Assembly: GCA_903819815.1 (NCBI GenBank)
Contig: CAIJFC010000225.1
Location: forward strand, 1-17,775
Length of the DNA stretch: 17,775 nucleotides
Direction: 5' to 3'
Source: an uncultured Bacteroidota bacterium
GTDB lineage: Bacteria > Bacteroidota > Bacteroidia > Flavobacteriales > Flavobacteriaceae
Below are positions 1 through 7,904 of the stretch, one piece after another. Below the pieces are notes generated by a model that did no database searches, was not told where the DNA came from, and saw nothing but the letters and a program-made list of their open reading frames with translations. The stretch's first letter is position 1; each line of letters opens with the position of its first letter. The position numbers and the translations under genes were made by a program.

Positions 1-16
1 ATATTAAATGATTTTA

Positions 17-1111
17 TTAAAATGTCCATGCATTCAATTTTTGGATGACGAAATCAACTTCATCAGCGGTCATAATTGGACTTATTGGCAAACTCAAAAC
101 CTCATTATGGATTTTTTCGGTAATTGGAAACGACAAATGATTCCAATTTTTAAATGCTTTTTGTTTGTGCGGCGGAACAGGATAATGTAGTATGGTTTCA
201 ATTCCATTTTGTTTTAAATAGTCTTGCAATTCGCTTCTTTTGGGAGTTCTAATAACAAACAAATGAAAAACATGATTGTCAGAAAAATCCCAAAACGGCA
301 ACATTATTTTATCGTTTTTAATTTCTGACAAATAGCGATTGGCAATAGTTTTTCGATGTTGATTATCGGAATCCAAATTGGGTAATTTAACATTCAAAAA
401 TGCCGCTTGCAATTCATCTAAACGCGAATTTATTCCTATAAAATCATTATAATATTTTACTTCAGATCCATAATTTCGTAGCGAAAACAAAACTTCGGCC
501 AATTGATCGTCATTGGTAACAACTGCACCGCCATCGCCTAAAGCACCGAGATTTTTACCCGGATAAAAACTAAAAGCTTGTGTGTTTTTTGATTTACTAT
601 TGTTCAAAATTGCTCCATGAGATTGTGCAGCATCTTCAACCACAATCAAATTATTTATTTTCGAAATCTCGTTAATAGAATCTAGTTCAGCCAACTGACC
701 ATAGAGATGAACCGCTAAAATTGATTTTGTTTTTGATGTGATTTTATCCTGAATTAAATTGGGATTGATAGTGTAGGTTTCTAATTTTGGTTCAACCAAA
801 ACCGGAACTAAATCAGCTTGAATTATTGATACTATTGAAGCAATATAGGTGTTTGCGGGAACAATAACTTCGTCGCCTTTTTGCATTTTTCCCAACTGAA
901 TATAACCTTTGAAAATTAATGTTAGGGCATCAAATCCATTTCCCACTCCTATACAATACTTGGAATCACAGTAGGCTGAAAAATTTTCCTCAAAAAGTTT
1001 AACTTCGTCGCCTAAAATATACCAACCCCTTTCTAAAACGTTTTTCAATTTATTTTGAAAAGCATTTTCATAGGGTTGATTAATCTTTTTCAAGTCAAGA
1101 AATTTTATCAT
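17..1111 (-). CDS. DegT/DnrJ/EryC1/StrS-family PLP-dependent sugar aminotransferase
   Basis: A 364-residue fold-type I aminotransferase of the family that moves an amino group from glutamate to a keto sugar bound to a nucleotide. The start is placed at the ATG at 1111 (MIKFLDLKKINQ), because family members begin with this FLDL segment; an upstream extension in the same frame only covers the end of the preceding gene. Seen in the protein: GNGFDAL at about 57-63, the PANTYIAS segment at 85-92, VVEDAAQSHGA at 157-167 (PLP-binding Asp160 and Gln163), and SFYPGKNLGALGDGG at 181-195 with Lys186 as the probable Schiff-base lysine. The closest family resemblance I recall is to FdtB/QdtB, which make dTDP-3-amino-3,6-dideoxyhexoses, but the exact sugar cannot be read from sequence. 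Its ATG overlaps the stop of the upstream acyltransferase gene (ATGA), implying translational coupling and a shared surface-glycan pathway. Confidence 0.93.
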   Translation of the reverse strand: MIKFLDLKKINQPYENAFQNKLKNVLERGWYILGDEVKLFEENFSAYCDSKYCIGVGNGFDALTLIFKGYIQLGKMQKGDEVIVPANTYIASIVSIIQADLVPVLVEPKLETYTINPNLIQDKITSKTKSILAVHLYGQLAELDSINEISKINNLIVVEDAAQSHGAILNNSKSKNTQAFSFYPGKNLGALGDGGAVVTNDDQLAEVLFSLRNYGSEVKYYNDFIGINSRLDELQAAFLNVKLPNLDSDNQHRKTIANRYLSEIKNDKIMLPFWDFSDNHVFHLFVIRTPKRSELQDYLKQNGIETILHYPVPPHKQKAFKNWNHLSFPITEKIHNEVLSLPISPIMTADEVDFVIQKLNAWTF

Positions 1112-2091
1112 ATCAAAATAGTATCTAGTAAGTGATAATTTGAAGTTTCTACTTCGTAAAAATCTTGAACTAAAGTATTTGCCCCAAAACTTTCTTTCCA
1201 AAAATTGATATTATTTACAATATTCAATCCGTTATTTTCGTGTGAAGGTCCAAAATCAAAATAAGATTTCTCTTTTGAAACTTCATTTATTAAATAGTCA
1301 TAGAGATAATCAATGCTACCGAGTAAATTATTGCTTTCAGTTCCAGAAATATACTGCGGTTTTGCAACATTTTTAGTAATAAAAAGGGTTGTTCCGCAAA
1401 CGATTTTATCATTATGATAAACATTAAAATGCTTGATATTTTCGGGGAATTTTGCTTTTAATGCGTTTATTTCATCTAAAGAATGTACGGGTTTTGCATT
1501 GTATTTTTCCTTTAAATTTGGAATCAGGATATCGTTCCAAAATGATGCTAAGTTATCTTCTTCTTTAATGACTAAATTCAGTTTCTTCCCTCGATTGATA
1601 CATTCTTGCCTGGATTTGGAAATCTTAAAATTTGACTTTAAATTAATCACGGAAACAGCGTGTTTCATTGTGGTAATTCCTTTACAAATAGACACTAAAT
1701 AATCAATCTCGTCTGATAAAGTATCACAATAAATTGATGGGATTTTTTTAATATTAAGTACCAAAATACCATTCTCATTTAAAAATAGTAAAATGGCTTT
1801 AAAAATATAAATTACATTGTATAACTTGGAATTTAAAGGCAAAACCAAACCTCCGTAAGTTAATCCTTGATGAGAAAAAACAGTCGCTCCAACTCTATTT
1901 GCAGGCAATACAGCAACTAATTTTTCTTGATCATAAATCAACAAAGAAAAATCTTCAAAGCGATCAGAATGGTACTCCATAAAATCCCTATTGAATAGAA
2001 AAGTTGCATTTTTGGCGGTGCTAATAAATGCATTCCAATCGCTTAAATATTTAGATTCGTAACGTTTTACTGTGTAATTTTTCAATTTCAA
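1108..2091 (-). CDS. FemAB/GNAT-like acyltransferase of a surface-glycan cluster
   Basis: A 327-residue soluble protein with the look of the FemAB-like (Acetyltransf_6) branch of the GNAT superfamily, found in flavobacterial O-antigen and polysaccharide clusters. Family-type features are the N-terminal FLFNRDFMEYHSDRF segment (about 32-46), LVAVLPANR (58-66), and the C-terminal half with a substituted-arm segment YHNDKIVCGTTLFI followed by a YFDFGPS segment. These proteins are thought to transfer an acyl or aminoacyl group to an amine. Given the coupled aminotransferase gene, N-acylation of the amino sugar it makes is a reasonable inference, not something shown here. The start is a TTG at 2091: an in-frame stop lies two codons upstream and the next Met is about 38 residues in, which would cut off conserved sequence. 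The gene is divergent from the T9SS protein gene with a 91-bp gap. Confidence 0.85.
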   Translation of the reverse strand: MKLKNYTVKRYESKYLSDWNAFISTAKNATFLFNRDFMEYHSDRFEDFSLLIYDQEKLVAVLPANRVGATVFSHQGLTYGGLVLPLNSKLYNVIYIFKAILLFLNENGILVLNIKKIPSIYCDTLSDEIDYLVSICKGITTMKHAVSVINLKSNFKISKSRQECINRGKKLNLVIKEEDNLASFWNDILIPNLKEKYNAKPVHSLDEINALKAKFPENIKHFNVYHNDKIVCGTTLFITKNVAKPQYISGTESNNLLGSIDYLYDYLINEVSKEKSYFDFGPSHENNGLNIVNNINFWKESFGANTLVQDFYEVETSNYHLLDTILI

Positions 2092-2182
2092 ATTTTAAAC
2101 ATTGGAAAATTAATCATTTAATTTTATTCGATCATTATTTTATTAAAATAAATTAGTATTTTTAATGAATTATTAAATAATA

Positions 2183-3988
2183 ATGAAACAACTGATTCAA
2201 AACGCTTTTATTGCGAGTTTATTACTTATCACTAGCACCATTTTTGGACAAGATATCTCATTATTCCAACAATTTAATGGAAGGTATGATTTTGTATTTA
2301 TTGGGAACACCTTAAATCCTATTGAAAATTCATTCCAAACCACGGTATCGGTATTAACTTCCTCCTCTGCTCAATTGTCACTAAATTCAAATGACCAAAT
2401 TGAAAAGGCATATCTCTATTGGGCTGGATGTGGACCAGTAGATTTTGATGTTAAATTAAACGGCCAACCTATTAGACCCGATCGTACATTCATTCTACAA
2501 AGACTAGTTTCAAATCTTGTTTTTGACTATTTCAGCGCTTTCAAAGAGGTAACCGACCAAGTTCAAGCTACTGGAAACGGAAATTACACATTATCCGATC
2601 TTGATGTTTCAGCTTCTATCGATTTTCACTCCCAAAGGAGTACAAATTTCGCAGGCTGGGCAATTATTGTGATCTATAAAAATCAAAATTTATCGTTAAA
2701 TCAATTGAATGTTTATGACGGAATGCAAGCTGTTCCTGACGAAGTAAATATTACGTTGAATAGTTTGAATGTTATTGATAATAATGACGCTAAAATTGGT
2801 TTTCTAGCTTGGGAAGGAGATTCTGGAATTGCAGTAAATGAAACGTTAAGAATTAACGGCACTCCCATTGGTAATCCACCATTAAATCCTGTTAATAATG
2901 CTTTTAATGGCACCAATAGTTTGACAAATTCGAATGTATTATACAATATGGATTTGGATGTTTATCCAATTCAAAATAACATATCAATTGGAGATACTTC
3001 GGCTCAAATTCAGCTTACATCTAGTCAAGATTTTGTGATGATTAATGCTATTGTAACCAAATTAAATAGCCAACTACCAGATGCTATGATTGGAATAAAT
3101 AGTATCGACAAACAATGTGATTCAAGATCAATTATTGCTCATTACAAAGTGATAAATCCAAATTCTACCGCAGTTTTACCATCCAATACACCCATCTCAA
3201 TTTATGCAAATAATGTTTACCTGAGAACTATTTACACCCAAACAAATATTCCTATTGATGGAAATGAATCCGGGCAAGTAACCGTTGTAATTCCAAATTC
3301 AATTCCGACTATTTTTGATTTAAAATTAGTTGTTGATGATATTGGAAATGGTACGGGAATTGTAGCAGAAATAAATGAAATAAACAATAAATATGTTACG
3401 CCAGTTGAACTTTCGGTTTCGCCGTTATTTAATATTGTACCCAATATAGAATCTTGTAACCTAGGGAATTCAAAGGGTGTATTTAACTTTTCCGATTATG
3501 AAACTTTAGTAAAAATAAATTCATCAGATGCCGTTAGCTTTTTTGAATCACAAGTAAACGCGCAAAATAACGTAAATCCAATTTTAAATTCCACAAATTA
3601 CATTGCGTTAAGTACTCCTAAAATAATTTATATTCGATTGGATAATGGAGGTGGATGTTACAGTATAACTTCATTTGTATTAAACACCAAAAACTGTCCA
3701 CCAGTTGTGAATAATTTTGTTTCTCCAGACAATGATGGTTACAATGATACCTTTCATATTGAAGGATTAAAAGACATCTTTTTGAATCACAAAATCTCAA
3801 TTTATAATCGTTGGGGGAAATTGGTTTGGACAGGAAATAACAATTCAAATGAATGGGACGGTTTTGCTAATAATGGACTTTTAATAGATGAAAAACAAAT
3901 TCCATCTGGAACTTATTATTATGTCATAGAATTAAACGACGCCGAATATAATGAACCATTAACTGGATATTTGTATTTAACAAAATAG
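2183..3988 (+). CDS. Secreted protein with T9SS type B (gliding motility-associated) C-terminal domain
   Basis: A 601-residue exported protein. Residues 1 to about 22 form a Sec signal peptide (short basic start, hydrophobic FIASLLLITSTIFG). Residues about 25-295 are a region I do not recognise, probably beta-rich, with the segments KAYLYWAGCG and GWAIIVIYKNQ. Residues about 298-410 (from LPDAMIGI, including NEINNKY) resemble a CARDB-like Ig fold. From about 505 to the end lies the gliding-motility C-terminal domain, with SPDNDGYNDTF, ISIYNRWGKLVW, WDG and SGTYYYVIEL. This matches the type B sorting signal recognised by the type IX secretion system, so the mature protein should be released or held at the cell surface. 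No porP/sprF-like partner, often found beside type B genes, is in the window. The function of the passenger is unknown; adhesin or surface-structure roles are only guesses. Confidence 0.93.
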   Translation: MKQLIQNAFIASLLLITSTIFGQDISLFQQFNGRYDFVFIGNTLNPIENSFQTTVSVLTSSSAQLSLNSNDQIEKAYLYWAGCGPVDFDVKLNGQPIRPDRTFILQRLVSNLVFDYFSAFKEVTDQVQATGNGNYTLSDLDVSASIDFHSQRSTNFAGWAIIVIYKNQNLSLNQLNVYDGMQAVPDEVNITLNSLNVIDNNDAKIGFLAWEGDSGIAVNETLRINGTPIGNPPLNPVNNAFNGTNSLTNSNVLYNMDLDVYPIQNNISIGDTSAQIQLTSSQDFVMINAIVTKLNSQLPDAMIGINSIDKQCDSRSIIAHYKVINPNSTAVLPSNTPISIYANNVYLRTIYTQTNIPIDGNESGQVTVVIPNSIPTIFDLKLVVDDIGNGTGIVAEINEINNKYVTPVELSVSPLFNIVPNIESCNLGNSKGVFNFSDYETLVKINSSDAVSFFESQVNAQNNVNPILNSTNYIALSTPKIIYIRLDNGGGCYSITSFVLNTKNCPPVVNNFVSPDNDGYNDTFHIEGLKDIFLNHKISIYNRWGKLVWTGNNNSNEWDGFANNGLLIDEKQIPSGTYYYVIELNDAEYNEPLTGYLYLTK

Positions 3989-4021
3989 TTTCAATTAATT
4001 AAATAGCTCAATTTCTCTGAT

Positions 4022-4029
4022 TATATTTG
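4022..4029 (+). promoter_or_regulatory. Putative Bacteroidota -7 promoter box for the RNA methyltransferase
   Basis: The sequence TATATTTG is an exact match to the flavobacterial -7 consensus TAnnTTTG. It lies 25 bp before the TTG start at 4055, which would give a leader of about 20 nt. No clear -33 TTG is present at the expected distance, so the call rests on one element. Confidence 0.45.
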
Positions 4030-4054
4030 CAATAAATAAATTAAAATTTCCATT

Positions 4055-4843
4055 TTGAAACAAATCACATCTGCTCAAAATCCTTACATAAAGTCACTTT
4101 TACTCTTACAAGAAAAAGCAAAGGCAAGAAAGCAAACTGGCACCTTTTTAATTGAAGGAAAAAGGGAAATTTCACTAGCAATAAAAGGCGGTTATCTTAT
4201 TGATACCTTATTATTTTACCCAGAATTAATATCGGAAAAGGAAATAAATAAATTAGTTCAAAACGGAACGACTATAATTGAAATTAACAAAGATATTTTT
4301 GAAAAATTAGCTTATCGCGAAAGTACGGAAGGTGTGATTGCTGTTGCAAATAGTAAGAGTTTTGGTTTAAATGATTTAAAACTTAATGAAAATCCTTTGA
4401 TTTTGATAGCTGAAGCACCTGAAAAACCAGGGAATATTGGAGCACTATTGAGAACTGCAGATGCTGCAAATCTTGACGCGGTAATTATTGCAAATCCGAA
4501 TGGAGATTTATACAATCCGAACATTATACGATCAAGTGTGGGTTGTTTGTTTACCAATCAAATTGCGACTGGAACTACCACTGAAATTATCACCTTTTTG
4601 AAAGATAGAAAGATTAGTTTTTATTGTGCCACATTACAAAATTCAACTTCCTATCACACCCAAGATTATACAACACCCACCGCCTTAGTCGTTGGAACTG
4701 AAGCAACGGGATTGTCTCAAGAATGGCGAGAGGCTTCGACCCAAAATATTATAATTCCAATGCAAGGTGAAATAGATTCCATGAATGTTTCAGTAGCAGC
4801 GGCCATTTTAATATTTGAGGCAAAAAGACAACGAGGATTTTAA
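4055..4843 (+). CDS. TrmH/SpoU-family RNA 2'-O-ribose methyltransferase
   Basis: A 262-residue SPOUT-class enzyme expected to transfer a methyl group from S-adenosylmethionine to a ribose 2'-OH in rRNA or tRNA. Residues 1 to about 105 form the substrate-binding N-terminal domain (ITSAQNPYIKSLLLL, and FLIEGKREI at 31-39). The C-terminal SpoU domain carries all three knot motifs: EKPGNIGALLRTADA at 123-137 with Asn127 and the probable catalytic Arg133; LVVGTEATGLS at 211-221; and IIIPMQGEIDSMNVSVAAA at 232-250 with Asn244. The start is a TTG at 4055; the MKQITSAQNP beginning is typical of the family and there is no nearby ATG. The target nucleotide cannot be told from sequence, so no rlmB-type symbol is given. 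A -7 box at 4022-4029 suggests its own promoter. Confidence 0.93.
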   Translation: MKQITSAQNPYIKSLLLLQEKAKARKQTGTFLIEGKREISLAIKGGYLIDTLLFYPELISEKEINKLVQNGTTIIEINKDIFEKLAYRESTEGVIAVANSKSFGLNDLKLNENPLILIAEAPEKPGNIGALLRTADAANLDAVIIANPNGDLYNPNIIRSSVGCLFTNQIATGTTTEIITFLKDRKISFYCATLQNSTSYHTQDYTTPTALVVGTEATGLSQEWREASTQNIIIPMQGEIDSMNVSVAAAILIFEAKRQRGF

Positions 4844-4916
4844 TATATATTTTAAATAAATAGCATTTGCACAACTAATAACTTATTCATAATTTTAAAG
4901 ATTGAATAAAATAGCT

Positions 4917-7136
4917 ATGACAGAAATCGAAATTGAGAAAGAAAACAAGGCTATTGCCCAAGAATACAAAGAACTTCTCCGAATAAGTTATCAAAAATTA
5001 TCTGCTGAAGATAAAAAATTAATCCGGAAAGCCTTTGATGTTGCTGTTGATGCTCATCAAGAACAAAGAAGAAAATCTGGTGAAGCGTATATTTTTCATC
5101 CCATTGCTGTCGCAAAAATTGTAGCTTCGCAAATAGGTTTAGGTCCCACATCAATAGCCGCTGCTTTACTTCACGACGTAGTTGAAGATTCTGAAATTAC
5201 AGTGGAAGATATTGAAAAAATGTTCAATCCAAAAGTAGCTCAACTGGTAGATGGATTGACCAAAATATCTAAAATACAGAAAGATTTAAATTCATCGACG
5301 CAAGCGGAGAATTTTAGAAAAATGATTCTAACATTGAATGATGATGTTCGAGTTATTTTAATAAAATTGGCTGATCGACTTCATAATATGCAAACTATGG
5401 AATCGATGGTGGATTATAAGCAAACAAAAATTGCATCTGAAACTTTATACATTTATGCTCCTCTCGCCCATCGTTTAGGACTTTATAATATCAAAACGCA
5501 ATTAGAAGATTTAGGTTTAAAATATACAGAGCCTGTAATTTATAATAATATCGTTGACAAAATTAAAGAAACTAAAGAAGAGCAAGACCAATACATCAAA
5601 AACATATCTGATGTAATAAAAAAGTCTTTAGATGATGAAGGTATTGATTATGTAATTAAAGGCCGACCAAAATCAATTTATTCTATTCGTAGAAAAATGA
5701 AAGCTCAAAATGTGAGTTATGATGAAGTTTATGACAAATTTGCCCTAAGAATTGTATATAAATCAAATACTCACGATGAGAAATTTTTAGCTTGGAAAAT
5801 CTATTCGATAGTTACCGATCATTATCGACCAAGCCCAAGTAGATTACGAGATTGGATTTCCTCGCCAAAATCAACGGGATATGAAGCACTTCATATTACT
5901 GTTATGGGGCCTTTAGGACGCTGGGTTGAAGTTCAAGTTCGAAGTGAGCGAATGGATGAAATAGCTGAAAAAGGGTATGCAGCGCATTACAAATACAAAC
6001 AAGGTGCTACGGAAGAAAGCGGTTTAGATATTTGGTTGAACCAATTGAAGGAAGCATTGGAAAACCAAGAAAAAAATGCAGTTGATTTTGTTGAAGATTT
6101 TAAAATGAATCTTTATTCCAAAGAAATATTCGTTTTTACCCCTACCGGTGAAATAAAATCACTTCCAAAAGGAGCAACAACATTGGATTTTGCCTTTAGT
6201 ATTCATTCCGCAATTGGAGTTCACACTAGAGGAACAAAGGTTAACGGAAAGTTAGTCCCGCTAAATCATGAATTAAAAAGTGGAGATCAAATTGAGGTGA
6301 TCACGTCTGTTAATCAAAAACCAACGCCGCATTGGTTGAATTACGTAACCACTTCACGAGCTCGAACAAAAATCAAAAACGTTTTAAACGAAAATACTAA
6401 GAAAATTGCCGAAGAGGGAAAAGAATTGTTAACTCGGAAATTACGCCATTTAAAAGTAACTTTAAATGAAAAAACCATCAATGAATTGGTAGTTTTCTTT
6501 AAACTTAAAACAAGCTTAGATTTATTTTATAAAGTAGGAAATGGAACTATCGAAAATCAAAAATTAAAAGATTTTGCCGCCATTAAAAGTAACTCTTTTA
6601 TTAATTTCTTCAAAAATAAAATTAAACGTTCTCCTTCTGCAAATACGGAACAAATTTCCAAAGATGAAATTATTTCCACCTACGATTTATTAGTTTTTGG
6701 ACCTGAGCAAGATAAATTAGAATACAAATTATCAGCTTGTTGCAATCCTATTATTGGTGACGATGTATATGGTTTTTTAACCATAAATGAAGGAATAAAA
6801 GTTCACAAAAAAGATTGTCCGAATTCACTAAGTATGCAGTCCAATTATGCGTATAGAGTTATAAAAGCAAAGTGGATTGATTCCTCACAACAAGAATTTA
6901 AAGCCGTTTTAATAATTACAGGGATGGACTTTTTGGGACTTACAAATGAACTCACTAAAGTTATATCAAGCAACATGAACATTAACATTCAAAGTATAAC
7001 TCTTACTACTGAAGCCGGATTATTTAACGGAAAGGTTGCGGTAATTGTTAAAAACAATAGCATACTCGAAAAAATGATGGCTAAAATCCGCAAAATAGAT
7101 GGGATTGATAAGGTTACTCGAGTTTATAAGAATTAA
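4917..7136 (+). CDS. rel: Bifunctional (p)ppGpp synthetase/hydrolase, RelA/SpoT family
   Basis: A 739-residue long RSH enzyme that makes and breaks the alarmone (p)ppGpp. In order: an HD hydrolase domain at about 40-195, with FHPIAVAKI (His61), LLHDVVEDSE (His86-Asp87) and KLADRLHNM (Asp153) intact; a synthetase domain at about 235-365, with GRPKSIYSI at 249-257, DKFALRIVY and STGYEALHIT; a TGS domain from about 405 (IFVFTPTGEIKSLPKGAT); a conserved-cysteine segment with SACCNPI and HKKDCPN; and a C-terminal ACT domain. With both catalytic sites intact and usual family length, it is expected to be the main stringent-response enzyme. An in-frame TTG at 4902 could add five residues, but the ATG at 4917 (MTEIEIEKEN) is preferred. 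Upstream, TAGCATTTGC near 4862 resembles a -7 box with one extra base. The next genes are a Fur regulator, a small membrane protein and purA. Confidence 0.96.
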   Translation: MTEIEIEKENKAIAQEYKELLRISYQKLSAEDKKLIRKAFDVAVDAHQEQRRKSGEAYIFHPIAVAKIVASQIGLGPTSIAAALLHDVVEDSEITVEDIEKMFNPKVAQLVDGLTKISKIQKDLNSSTQAENFRKMILTLNDDVRVILIKLADRLHNMQTMESMVDYKQTKIASETLYIYAPLAHRLGLYNIKTQLEDLGLKYTEPVIYNNIVDKIKETKEEQDQYIKNISDVIKKSLDDEGIDYVIKGRPKSIYSIRRKMKAQNVSYDEVYDKFALRIVYKSNTHDEKFLAWKIYSIVTDHYRPSPSRLRDWISSPKSTGYEALHITVMGPLGRWVEVQVRSERMDEIAEKGYAAHYKYKQGATEESGLDIWLNQLKEALENQEKNAVDFVEDFKMNLYSKEIFVFTPTGEIKSLPKGATTLDFAFSIHSAIGVHTRGTKVNGKLVPLNHELKSGDQIEVITSVNQKPTPHWLNYVTTSRARTKIKNVLNENTKKIAEEGKELLTRKLRHLKVTLNEKTINELVVFFKLKTSLDLFYKVGNGTIENQKLKDFAAIKSNSFINFFKNKIKRSPSANTEQISKDEIISTYDLLVFGPEQDKLEYKLSACCNPIIGDDVYGFLTINEGIKVHKKDCPNSLSMQSNYAYRVIKAKWIDSSQQEFKAVLIITGMDFLGLTNELTKVISSNMNINIQSITLTTEAGLFNGKVAVIVKNNSILEKMMAKIRKIDGIDKVTRVYKN

Positions 7137-7163
7137 AGTTTTTAACAATCAAGTGGAAACATT

Positions 7164-7181
7164 TTATTATTAAAATAATAA
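7164..7181. promoter_or_regulatory. AT-rich palindrome beside the fur promoter (candidate operator)
   Basis: Two perfect 8-bp inverted arms, TTATTATT and AATAATAA, flank a central AA. The palindrome ends 2 bp before the -7 box of the Fur-family gene, so a protein bound there would block the promoter. Its shape (AT-rich dyad) recalls Fur/PerR-type boxes, suggesting autoregulation. AT-rich palindromes arise easily by chance in a genome of this composition. Confidence 0.35.
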
Positions 7182-7183
7182 TT

Positions 7184-7191
7184 TATCTTTG
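7184..7191 (+). promoter_or_regulatory. Bacteroidota -7 promoter box of the Fur-family gene
   Basis: TATCTTTG matches TAnnTTTG exactly and ends 6 bp before the ATG at 7198. If the box is centred near -7, transcription would begin around 7195-7197, giving an essentially leaderless mRNA. The in-frame TTG at 7189 is inside the box and therefore upstream of the transcript. Confidence 0.6.
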
Positions 7192-7197
7192 CAGAAT

Positions 7198-7653
7198 ATG
7201 ACACTAATTTCCGTAGATAATAGTAAGAATCAAGAAATTGTAAAAAATGTTTTTACAATATACCTTGAAAATAATGGGCACAGGAAAACACCTGAACGCT
7301 ATGCTATACTTCAAGAAATTTACGAAAGTGAAGATCATTTTGATGTGGAACATCTTTATTTGAAGATGAAAAACAAAAATTATCGAGTTAGTCGTGCCAC
7401 ACTTTATAATACCATTGAACTTTTATTAGATAGCGGTTTAGTTAGAAAGCACCAATTTGGTCAAAATCAAGCGCATTATGAAAAGTCGTATTTCGACAAG
7501 CAACACGACCATTTAATTATGACAGATTCGGGTGAAGTAATTGAATTTTGCGATCCTAGAATTCAGATGATTAAAAAAACTATTGAAGAAATATTTGATA
7601 TTGAGGTGCACAATCACTCTTTGTATTTATACGGAACAAAAAAGGTAAAATAA
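7198..7653 (+). CDS. Fur-family metal-responsive transcriptional regulator
   Basis: A 151-residue repressor of the Fur family, with a winged-helix DNA-binding domain (about 12-85: HRKTPERYAILQEI, then YRVSRATLYNTIELLLDSGLV as recognition helix and wing) and a metal-binding dimerisation domain (about 90-151). Candidate metal ligands are His103 and His105 (QHDHLI), Glu113 and Glu116, and His138 and His140 (EVHNH). Unlike E. coli Fur there is no CxxC: the usual position reads HLIMTDSGE, and Cys118 is the only cysteine, so the structural zinc site is missing. Whether it senses iron, peroxide, zinc or another metal cannot be decided. The ATG at 7198 is chosen because the alternative TTG at 7189 lies inside the -7 box. 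Its stop overlaps the next gene's ATG by one base. A palindrome at 7164-7181 suggests autoregulation. Confidence 0.93.
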   Translation: MTLISVDNSKNQEIVKNVFTIYLENNGHRKTPERYAILQEIYESEDHFDVEHLYLKMKNKNYRVSRATLYNTIELLLDSGLVRKHQFGQNQAHYEKSYFDKQHDHLIMTDSGEVIEFCDPRIQMIKKTIEEIFDIEVHNHSLYLYGTKKVK

Positions 7654-7841
7654 TGAAAGCAAGTGACTATTTAAAAAAAACATTTATTTTCGTATTTGTT
7701 TTTTCTTTCACTTATCGAATTGTTTTTCAATTATTTGATGGTTTAGACTCATTTAGTTTAAGGTTCTTAATGAAAATCCTTTTCGTAAGTTTATTGACTG
7801 CATTAATATTAGGAATCTTAAATTACTTTTTTAAAGTTTGA
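7653..7841 (+). CDS. Small two-helix membrane protein of unknown function
   Basis: A 62-residue protein I do not recognise as a named family. It has a short basic start (MKASDYLKK), a first hydrophobic helix at about 10-27 (FIFVFVFSFTYRIVFQLF), a short polar turn containing DGLD, and a second hydrophobic helix at about 40-60 (ILFVSLLTALILGILNYFF). Its ATG overlaps the stop of the Fur-family gene by one base (TAATG), so translation is probably coupled and expression follows that regulator. It sits 63 bp before purA in the same direction. No cysteines, histidine clusters or catalytic motifs are visible. The tight coupling and coherent two-helix pattern make it a likely real gene, but there is no basis for a function. 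Confidence 0.75.
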   Translation: MKASDYLKKTFIFVFVFSFTYRIVFQLFDGLDSFSLRFLMKILFVSLLTALILGILNYFFKV

Positions 7842-7904
7842 CTTTTTCAAAAAAAGCAAGAAAAAACAACAATAATTAGCAACAACACACAAACAACAAG
7901 TAGA

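Noticed and set aside
1112..1201. An N-terminal extension of 30 residues on the sugar aminotransferase
   Set aside because: It overlaps the coding end of the acyltransferase gene and lies before the conserved family N-terminus; the ATGA overlap at 1108-1111 gives a better start.
1433..1702. Plus-strand open frames antisense to the glycan genes, and minus-strand frames inside purA, rel and the DUF349 gene
   Set aside because: They lie wholly within well-supported genes, have no recognisable motifs and look like reading-frame shadows.
2092..2182. A shared divergent promoter between the acyltransferase and the T9SS gene
   Set aside because: Promoters must exist near here, but neither strand shows a clear TAnnTTTG with a -33 TTG, so no site is called.
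4902..4916. TTG start giving five extra residues on the (p)ppGpp enzyme
   Set aside because: An ATG 15 bp downstream begins a family-typical N-terminus; nothing favours the weaker codon.
7189..7197. TTG start giving three extra residues on the Fur-family protein
   Set aside because: This codon is inside the -7 promoter box, so it should not be transcribed.
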